Source: Impatiens glandulifera (taxonomy: Eukaryota > Streptophyta > Magnoliopsida > Ericales > Balsaminaceae). From it: 64,000 nucleotides of DNA. The notes beneath the pieces are model-generated. The model saw only the letters and a list, made by a program, of their open reading frames with translations. It was not told the origin of the DNA and searched no databases. Location of the stretch: contig NC_061863.1 of the NCBI RefSeq assembly GCF_907164915.1, forward strand, positions 36,491,382-36,555,381, read 5' to 3'. Shown in pieces: positions 55,600 to 64,000 of the stretch (the first letter of the stretch is position 1; every line of letters begins with the position of its first letter). A program made the position numbers and the translations under genes.

Positions 55600-56859
55600 T
55601 ATTAGAAAAATTAAGTAAGTCAATTTTCAAACCGGTCAACACTTACAAGTTTTGAATATTTATTCTAAATAATCAAAAAGAGAGAAATTGTTAGAAAAAT
55701 TAAAGTAAGCTAAGTTTAAACCGGCCAAAGTACTTAATCAGCTTCAAACTCCCTTGTGCATGTACAGCTCAAGCCGCACCGGACCGGTTGAGACTTTCTG
55801 TTTCAACGATCCGGACATAATCAAGTAAATCGGATTGACTTCAAGTAAACCGGTTTGACTCCCCTCACCAGATCGGCTGAAATGTAAACCATATGAAGCA
55901 TCACCTCCAGCAGGCTCAATATATCGAAGATCTTAAAGCCAACGGGAAAATTATTCAAAGTGATGAAATCTGTGAAGATGACATAATGAGTATTTCTTGG
56001 AAATGCATAGAGGAAGGATCCGAATCAGAAGCATGCAGCAAAAGGAATGATTACTGATTATCCAAGCTTACAAGCAACGTCTGACATGGGCGGTTGGCTA
56101 ATACATGTATGTCATGTGTCCAAAACGGCAAAACGTGCAAGCTACCTAACTCTGACCGGCGCTGCTTCAGATGACCAATCCAACAGAGAGAGAGAAATAT
56201 GTCCGTTGTCATATTTTTCTTATAAATAGAAGCTCAACAGTGCTGAATAAGATAGAAAACAGTGTGATCATATAACAAGACGAACTCTACGCGCGACCCT
56301 GAATATTGATTGAGATTCTTGAGTTTGTTTAGAATTTTGTGTGTATTTTACTTTGTATAAAAGTATTACATCATTTGTGAGTTGTGTAACCAACGAGTAG
56401 TAAATAAGACTCGATCGGAGTATTGAATATTCCAGTTAGTGAATATCCTTCTCATTGTTTGAGAAGAAGGGGTGACGTAGGAGCTTCAACTCCGAACATC
56501 CATAAAAACCTGTCTTGTGTTCTTTCATTTTACTCTCAAACTTATCTACTCTAACTAACCGAACTGAAATACTACTCACTTCAACCGAACCGGCTTTCCT
56601 TTAATTCAAACCGAACCGGCTCTCTCTCCACCTTAACCGACTTCTCATAATACCTTCCAAACCAAATTGTGTGAGTTGCTTCAGATTGAAACAGACATTT
56701 CCGCCCTTGAATTCGGTTCAAGAGTCTGTGACAATTTGTGTAGTGTTAAGAGCGGTTCTAATCTTTATCCGGATTAGTTCCAATTGTTGTGTGTTGTTGT
56801 GTAAGCAATCTAACATTTAGCCGGACCCCGGTCCCCTATCGGTGATCCCGATCCTAACA
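55600..56859 (+). mobile_element. Solo LTR I with an 89-bp extension carrying a polypurine tract
   Basis: Ends CCCGATCCTAACA. Flanking 5-mers CAAAT (55595-55599) and CAAAC (56860-56864) differ by one base. The normal LTR start TGTTAGAAAAATT is at 55689, but the flank places the real start at 55600 (TATTAGAAAAATT). The extra 55600-55688 is a copy of the LTR start plus the tract AAAAAGAGAGAAAT (55675-55688). TATA-like TATAAATAG at 56221-56229; hairpin module 56437-56508; second block 56683-56740. Confidence 0.85.
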
Positions 56860-57199
56860 CAAACCCTAACTATAATTAAAGGATGACGATCAAACGATTA
56901 TAAAGAACCTGATTAGTATCAATCAAACATACAAATAAAGATTACAAACAAAGATTATAAATTGTATCAAATCCTAATTATCCTAATTAGGATTTTTGTT
57001 TTCATACCAACCTGTTGTATCAAGATGTTGTCTTCCACTTCCCCTTGTCTTTCCTTTTCTCCTTCTTCTTGCAATGAAAGGGGGATGAACTAAAGAGATT
57101 GATGAATAATGCATATTCTCAATTTGATTTCTTTCTTTATTTTATATAAACATGTTCTGATTTGATAGAAATAATTATTTTTCAAGATTTATGGGCTCT

Positions 57200-58764
57200 T
57201 CACCTTATTGTTCTCAATTTAATTTCTAAATCATTCTCTTCATTTTCTTTAACTTTAGCTTTGGAATCCTCAGCAACTTTGGATACCTTTGCAATAACTT
57301 TGAAATTATCTTATTCCTCTTGATTAGTGTGATTATCTTCGTCTCTATTTTCATCAGCAACCACTTCAACTAGATTTGATTGCGATTCATCAACTATTTC
57401 TTTAACATTATTAGGTTGAGGTTCCAATTCATTCTTCATACTGCTTTTTTTATACAAAATTTTATCTTTTGTTTCCTATTCTTTAAACACATTTTAGTCT
57501 TTGATTATAGGCACATCTACTTCATTTTTCTACATCTTTATTTTCTGACATTTATGAATTTTCGGATCTTCTTCCGATCCAAATAACATTTTGGGCTTGC
57601 ATATTGGAAGGTATTGCAGAAAGAGCATATGTCTGGCCTCCACTTATAAGTGATTTCCATGACAATAGGTTTTCCTTTATGTCTACTACTATCATACTTT
57701 TCGGTAGTGTGCTTCTAGGATACACCTCAATGTTAATTCTAACAAATGATATGTGCTTCCTCCTTCAATAATTGGATCCATGTATAATGGTCGACCCAAT
57801 AAACCTATAAAATGACTAAGAGCTTCATAATTGTACATATGTGTAGGTATATTCTAGAGCTTGAACCATATATGTGCAGTTTTTTTGGCCTACTTAATAG
57901 GTTCAAGTCTTTAGACCATTTTTCCAACTTCATACAGTTAAATCCTATATATGTATGCACATTTCCTATAATTTCCTCCAGATTAGATCCCATTATTAAT
58001 TTAAGTAAATATAGATCATGGGCATTTGCTGAAATCTTCTTCAGCCTTTTTTCTTTTCATTGCTTCAACGGTGCCTCTTTAGTAATTGAGAAGGATACTC
58101 TGTTTTATCCTATGTAGTTTCCCACAACTACATTTTCTCATTCCTTTATACAGTTTTCCTCCACATCAGTAGGAAATTTAAATTCAAATAGAGAATTCAG
58201 TACCTCCACTTTTTCTGTGATAACCCAAGTAGATTTTTCCTTTATAGGCATGATCTTCTAGACTTCATTAGTTTTCCATTTTTTGCTCCTCATAGTATGT
58301 GACTTAGATTTGGGAGCCTTCATCAACTCATTCATTGTAGCAACTGACCATTGAACAATTTCTTCATATTCTTCTTTTTTTAGTAGATTCCAGTCTTAGA
58401 GACATTGGATGTTGAGTTGAATTGCAATTTGTTTTGTTTTCTCCTTATTAATGATAATTTCTCTCCTTTTGGCATGCATAAGAAGCTTTGTAATCTGATT
58501 CTTGAGCTCAAGCAGATTAGCTCTTTTATTATAGCGTATTTTCCAACCTCCTTCATTATCCTCATGTTTTCATGTATTATTTTCTACATAAATTTTCCCA
58601 GTAGTAGTTGGAGCAGATTGCTTACTTGTATTGTTATCTTGTTGTTCTTTGCTGACTTCTTCAACAATTCTTTAAATTTCCTTGACTATTTCTTCCTTAA
58701 TTCCTTTTAGTACAAACTCCTTAACTTCTTTATATTTATTACTTGTGTTCTTTCCCTTCCCCAT
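57200..58764 (-). pseudogene. LINE ORF1 (DUF4283 / zinc-knuckle type), decayed
   Basis: The ATG at 58764 starts MGKGKNTSNKYKEVKEFVLK. In shifting frames one reads MKLEKWSKDLNLLSRPKK, then NIPTHMYNYEALSHFIGLLG, RPLYMDPIIE and KWRPDICSFCNTFQYASPKC. These are the DUF4283 core and the CxxC part of the zinc knuckle found in plant LINE ORF1 and related proteins. An acidic, Lys/Glu-rich C-terminal part runs to about 57200. At least five frameshifts or stops. ORF1 proteins bind LINE RNA. No ORF2 follows directly: solo LTR I and other DNA lie downstream. Confidence 0.75.
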
Positions 58765-60006
58765 AATGGAAGAAACAGAGTAATAGAATAGAATAATTGT
58801 AGAAACCCTAAGAGATGATCACAAATAATCCGCAATCGAGGGTAAATTTCAGCGACGCTTATAAATGCACAAGAAATCATAGACTAGCGACACTTAATAA
58901 GCCCTATTGTCAAATGGGGACAACAAGGTGGTAAACATTGGTATTTAAATATTTTTCATAATTATCTTAGTGGGTTTATTGGTGAAAGAGAGTGTATATG
59001 TACTATTGAAGCGACAATCTTCAATGTATTTAACTACATGAATAATTTTAATTCTCTTGAAATGAATGTCAAAAAAAAAGTAATAATCATGAGCGACAAT
59101 TGTATTTTGCAACTCATGTGTGTAAAGTTACAACAAAATTTAACTCAAAGGTGTTAAATGTTTATATTTTATCTACTTGGTCAATAACCAACTATATTGA
59201 TATATTTAATCATACATATTTTGTTTTCTCATCAATTATTTTATTACTCATTCTAGATAAAAACTAGTGATTGAGGTTGGTAATGAATCAAGAACTGCAT
59301 TATTTGTATTTTCTAATATAGTTGTTAATAAGTTGGTTAATTTAATTGCTTCAGATTTGTTGCAATTACATCTAAATTTGTGATAAGTATTATCAGTACT
59401 ACTATAATCAATATCATCGCAAAAACTTGTGTTATAAGTCAAAATAATAAATTTTAACTTGAAGAAAAATCACATAATTTTACGGTTAAAAAAGTGTTTA
59501 ATTCAAGTCAGCCACTAATGAGTCAATAGGTAAACATATTTTGAACGTCTCTATAGTTTTAGTTTTATGCAAATTTGAAACGTATTTAATATATTAAATT
59601 GAACTTTTATTATGGAGGAGCGCCAACTTCACACAATATTGTTGAATAGATTATTTTTTAATTTTTGTTAAAATATAGAAGGAGATTGTATTGAATGATT
59701 TCTGAATTATATAGTGTAATGTCTCTTATATAGACATTAAATTAGACTTATAAGGAAAATATATAATATAATATCGATATTATCACAATTTATCATATCG
59801 TGATATATTATCTTTATATTATAACTCTAACATATTAGATACATTATATTTATTAATTTTTAAAAATACTAAGAAATTTGTAGATGCTCGCTCGACCAAT
59901 AATGATTTACTATGACGAAAAAGACATAAAATTTGTTTCTCTTTTTTAGTTTTCATTTTATAATTTATTTATTTTCAATTCTTTTAGTTAATATACATTG
60001 TCATGT
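58765..60006. other. AT-rich intergenic DNA; start may be LINE 5' leader
   Basis: The first 150 bases may be the untranslated leader of the LINE ORF1. The rest shows no gene or known repeat. Confidence 0.55.
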
Positions 60007-61329
60007 TGTTAGGATCGGTGTTGACAATAGAGACGGGGGTATGACTATTGTTAATAGCTTATGACTTCAATTCGATTTTAACTTTGTTAAAAATTAAAAA
60101 TATATTTCTATTATTCGCAAATCTTCACAAACTCTTGAAGAAGTTCAAGTGCGGAAAAGTTTGTTGGATTTGAAGCTTCAAACAGATGAATGCAATCAAT
60201 AGAACGTAAAGAACACAAGGAGTTTTATGGATGTTCAGAGATAAAACTCTTACGTCACCCCTTATCTTCCACAATAGAATGATATTCACTAGATGACTTT
60301 GATTGGTATAGAACACACTACAGAAACCCAGTTATAAACCATATGACTTAACAACTACGTGCTTCTAAACTTCTAGATAACTCTCTATTAAACATAACAA
60401 CCTCTGTTCAACTTACAATATTAAAATTTCATACATAATGAACAGTATATGAATTACAGAATGATCACAAAGAGAGTGAATACAGCACTTGATGAATCTT
60501 AATTTGTATAGAGATTTCAGCAAGTAATCGGTCAAGTTGGGTAAGCGAGAGAAATTCATAGATCAGAAAAGTATTCAAGCTAGAAAGAGATTGACTGAGA
60601 GATCGAGAGATTCGTCTGTTGTCCTTGGGCATCTATTTATACATGAAGTACACCAACGGTCGAATCTTCTACTTGAACACAAGTCTTCCTTTTGTTGGGC
60701 GGTCGCCAATAGTACAAATGTACAACAAAGCATGAGCATTGGGATCGTGGTCGTACCAGACTGGTAGTGCGCCGAAAATTCTCTAATATAATGTTGTATT
60801 GGAACGTACAACACATAATGGGAAATTTAAATATTGGCATATGTGGTAGTTGTTCATTTGTAAAGGTCAGTTGGCTTGTCAGACTATAGATAACGAACAC
60901 TATAGATGAACTAGATGAGTATACGAATGCTTCCTTCATACGTCTGCTGAAGCAAGGCATCAAATGCTCTTCTTCAGACCACGTCTAATGAAGATAGATA
61001 ATGTTTGCTTGCGCTCTTCTTCAGACCATGTCTGATAAAGATAGACGACGTCTGTTCACGCTCTTCTTCAGACCACGTCTGATGAAGATAGATGACGTAT
61101 GCTCGCGCTCTTCTTTAGAACACGTATGATGAAGATACACGACGTCTGTTTGTGCTCTTTTTCAGACCACGTCTTATGTAGATAGACGACGTCTGCTCAC
61201 ACTCTTCTTTAGACCACATTTGATGAAGATAGATGACGTCTGTTTGTGCTCTTCTTCAGACCATGTCTGATGAAGATACACGACGTTTTCTCGCGCATTA
61301 TTGACACCACGTCTGAAGTAATTAGACGA
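60007..61329 (-). repeat. LTR G0, cut by element G
   Basis: Plus-strand start TGTTAGGATCGGTG. Hairpin module 60223-60290, second block 60125-60170. U3 array 60960-61320 of about 48-bp units with CAGACCACGTCTG stems. It lacks its far end because G starts at 61330 (GACGA before it is the candidate target duplication); the rest should lie right of the window. Confidence 0.8.
60960..61320 (-). repeat. Tandem array in LTR G0 (unit about 48 bp)
   Basis: Units hold TTCAGACCACGTCTGATGAA and ATAGACGACGTCT, a variant of the TTAGAC palindrome theme. Confidence 0.85.
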
Positions 61330-62532
61330 TGTTGGGTCAAATTTAGTTTGATTAACATTATTTTGATTATGTATGAGTAAAAATTAAATATGATTAAAAG
61401 TTGAATAAAAGAAGTTAAGTCGTCTAATTATTTCTATGCAAGTACATCAAATTTGGCTAACTTAGACGTGGTCTAAGAAGGCTATTTAGACGTGTTACGT
61501 AGTTAGACGTGCTAATCTAACAGACACATAGTTAGACGTGTTAGTCTAACAGATACGTAGTTAAACGTGGTAGTCTAATCGATACGTAGTTAGATGTGTC
61601 AATCTAACAGATACATAGTTAGACGTGGTAGTCTAACAAATACTTAGTTAGACGTGTCAGTCTAACAGATACGTAGTTAGACGTGGTAGTCTAACAAATA
61701 CGTAGTTAGACGTGCCAGTCTAACAGATATGTAGTTAGACGTGGTAGTCTAACAGATACGTAGTTAGACATGTCAGTCTAACAGATACGTAGTTAGACGT
61801 GTCAGTCTAACAGATACGTAGTTAGACATGATAGTCTAAATGACACGTAGTTAGACGTGGGCGTCTAACTCCTTCAAATTAGTCTGAAGTGATATGTAGT
61901 TAGATGCTAAAGTCTAACTTCATTAGATGTGGTAGTCTAATGGGATGCGAAGTTAGACGTTACAGTATAACTCCATTAGACATGGTAGTCTAATAGAACT
62001 CGTTGTTAGACGTTGGCGTCTAACTCCCTTAGACTTGGCAGTCTAATGAAGCACGTCTAATTCCTCACTTCAGCAGTCGTATGATGTTAGCATACGTCTA
62101 CCCACGATCAACTAGTTGTACGCTACTCTTGCTCCACTTTCTCTTACAGTCCAGTATGCCAGCTATTTGCATCCAATGAATGAATGCCACGTACATGAAG
62201 ATTCATCTCACTACTTGTTTAGTATAGGACAGTTGCATAAAGATATCCCACGCACTATTGTTCAGTATGGCCACATTCTAGAAGCAAAGAGTATTTTGTA
62301 CTTTGTCCTTTAGGCGGCCATCCTATGGGCGTGTGCCACGTGTCCAGGAAGAAGATTCGACCGTTGGTGTCCCTCTACGACAAATCGATGCTCAAGGACA
62401 ACGGCCGAATCACCGGTTACTCTACTCATTTTTCTACAATCTTACTCTTCACTCTTGCACTTTCTAATTGTACATCATTTTCCAAGTTCAAGAGAGAGAA
62501 TCAAAAACATTATTTAGATGAGAGATATATTG
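61330..62532 (+). repeat. LTR G, left part
   Basis: Starts TGTTGGGTCAAATTTAG, like solo LTR F. Array at 61490-61850, then C-like text (CCCACGATCAACTAGTTGT, CCACGTGTCCA, CGACCGTTGGTGTCC). Solo LTR H interrupts it at 62533; it resumes at 63865. Confidence 0.85.
61490..61850 (+). repeat. TTAGAC palindrome array of LTR G (29-bp unit)
   Basis: About twelve units of CGTAGTTAGACGTGGTAGTC plus TAACAGATA. Stem halves GTTAGAC and GTCTAAC are constant while GTGGTA or GTGTCA forms the loop. Weaker units continue to 62060. Confidence 0.92.
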
Positions 62533-63864
62533 TGTTAGGATCGGGGACGCCCTTGGAGGACCGGGGGTGTTTCCGGTTTCGGTAAGGGTGGCCGCTTACA
62601 ACACACACACTTTGATGATAGTCCGGTTAGAGACTATAACCGTTCTCAGCACTGCACAAACTGTCACAGACTCTTGAACCGGGTTCAAGGGCGGAAATGT
62701 CTGTTTCAGGTTGAAGCAACGAATGCGACTTTAGATGATGTTTAAGAAGGAGTCGGTTTAATGGAGGTGAGTGACCGGTTTTAGGAGTATGATTAGTTTG
62801 AGGTTAGGCTAAGTAATAAAAGCAAAGGAAAGAACACGAGACAAGGATTTGTTTATGGATGTTCGGAGCAAACCCTCCTACGTCACCCCTTCTTCTCAGG
62901 TTATGAGAAGGATCTCCACTAACTCTTTAGAGTTACAACAATATTGTCGGTCGAGCCCAACTTCGCTACTCGCCGGTTACACCAAACTCACACTTTGATG
63001 TAATACAACAACTCAATACAACAACACACGAAAGGCTTCCGGTTTTAGACACACCGGTTTTGAATGTAAAGGTTTATCTCTCTAGAATTTAATGCTTTTT
63101 ACAACTCGTTAACTGTTTTCTGAACTTCTTCAAACTGTTTCTGCATTAAATGAAGACGTTTGATCTTCCTTTTATAGCTGAAAGTTTCCAACGGTTACTT
63201 TCTTCTCTCTCCTGCGGATTGGTTGATCATCATCACGCCTGCTGCAGAAAAGGTTGCTTGCACGCTTCATCTTCCTCAACACCTGGCATTCATGCAGGAA
63301 GCTTTGAGAAAAAGATGACGTAGCCGGTTTTCAGATTTGGACACGTGTTGAACATGCACTTCCGGTTGTCAATTTCAGATCAATAAAGCATCATTGCTTT
63401 CCTCGCATGCTTCCGATCGGATCTGATCTTCTTTTATCCTTTCAAGACACGTTTCTTCCGTCATGGTACGTCACTCTTGAAGTTTGACTCTTCTGACTTT
63501 TGTTCTGAACCATCCGGTTTTTGTGTCTTGTGCAGTATGATCCGGTTGGAATGAAAGTTTTTTTGGTTTGGCTAACCGGTTGCTTGAGAAAGTGAAAACC
63601 GGTTTCTCTGATCTTTAACTTGATCACTTGAAACTGGTTTCTTTGAAGTAGTAGCAACCGGTTTTGATACGCCAACCGGTTCATACGGCTTTGATCTGTA
63701 CCTGCACATGAAGGTTAACTTCTGTTTAGTTCGTCTGGCCGGTTCCAAAAATTAACTTAATTAATTTTTCTATCAATTTCTCCCTTTTTGATTATTTAGA
63801 ATAAATATTCAAAAATTGTAATGTGTGGCCGGTTCCAAAATTAATCTACTTAATTTTTCTATCA
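62533..63864 (-). mobile_element. Solo LTR H with an 89-bp extension carrying a polypurine tract
   Basis: Perfect target duplication TATTG (62528-62532 and 63865-63869). It is of the B family: plus-strand start TGTTAGGATCGGGGACGCCC. The normal LTR end TTTTTCTATCA is at 63775, but the insertion continues 89 bases (63776-63864) with the tract complement ATTTCTCCCTTTTT (63776-63789) and a second TTTTTCTATCA. Hairpin module 62852-62920, second block 62660-62705. TATA-like box GCTATAAAAGG (minus) at 63169-63178. Confidence 0.92.
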
Positions 63865-64000
63865 TATTGATCATATTGTAAGTTGAACAGAGTGTGTTCT
63901 GTTCAATAGAGTATTAGCTAGTTAGTAAGCTGTAGTTGATTCAAAAAAGTTTAGTGAAATCCTTTCGGTTGTTGGAAGAAGGGGTGACGTAGGAGAGTTA
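63865..64000 (+). repeat. LTR G, right part (runs off the window)
   Basis: Resumes G after H. It contains the start of the hairpin module at 63951-64000 (GGAAGAAGGGGTGACGTAGG). Confidence 0.8.

Noticed and set aside
56860..56872. Telomere-like AAACCCTAAC
   Set aside because: A single partial copy next to the LTR end; no array.
57380..57586. Phe-rich hydrophobic plus-strand frame that looks like a membrane protein
   Set aside because: Antisense to the Lys/Glu-rich LINE ORF1 tail; A-rich codons on one strand give Phe and Ile on the other.
61490..61850. CRISPR-like regular palindromic repeats
   Set aside because: Unit is 29 bp without unique spacers, it sits in the U3 of a plant LTR, and the same motif recurs in other LTRs.

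Overview
This is nuclear DNA from a flowering plant, most likely a eudicot. I see no intact host gene. Nearly all of it is a nest of Ty1/Copia LTR retrotransposons of Sirevirus (SIRE/Maximus) type, set in AT-rich intergenic DNA that also holds decayed LINE pieces. The signs are a Copia gene order (gag, protease, integrase, reverse transcriptase, RNase H), primer sites complementary to initiator-Met tRNA, several polypurine tracts before the 3' LTR, and LTRs of about 1.1-1.6 kb that run TGTTAG/TGTTG to CTAACA. The accessory proteins remind me of hypothetical proteins from Lamiales gene sets; that is an unchecked impression.

Layout. Element E is the oldest host LTR (+ strand, pieces at 38742-39181 and 48650-49649). 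Element C (+, 14764-38741, its first bases lie left of the window) entered E. C was then hit three times: by element A (-, 1-14758) and a solo LTR S1 (15602-17106), both in its 5' LTR, and by element B (-, 21479-35408, 5-bp duplication AAAGC) in its accessory gene. Element D (+, 39182-48649, duplication AAGCG) also entered E. To the right lie solo LTR F (50223-51798, duplication TATCC), AT-rich repeats, LINE fragments (54211-55072, 55508-55599, ORF1 at 57200-58764), solo LTR I (55600-56859), and LTRs G0, G and H (60007-64000) nested in one another.

How the genes work together. A, B and D each carry, between RNase H and the 3' LTR and in the sense direction, up to three extra genes (called here types I, II and III). 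They are related to each other. Each copy has its own TATA-like box about 60-120 bases before its ATG, so they look like separate transcription units riding inside the retroelement. Type III has the shared domain followed by a long charged, coiled-coil tail. C and D have lost nearly all of pol yet keep accessory genes, so they look like non-autonomous passengers. All copies carry stops or frameshifts, so the present window is a graveyard.

The most notable signals are: (1) the self-promoted accessory gene family; (2) tandem polypurine-tract units, with two solo LTRs (H and I) whose ends include one extra 89-bp unit, implying that an upstream tract was used to prime plus-strand DNA; (3) a two-part hairpin module kept in 14 LTRs whose stem arms differ by paired changes; (4) family-specific arrays of TTAGAC/GTCTAA palindromes in the U3 regions, also found just before the accessory gene of C.
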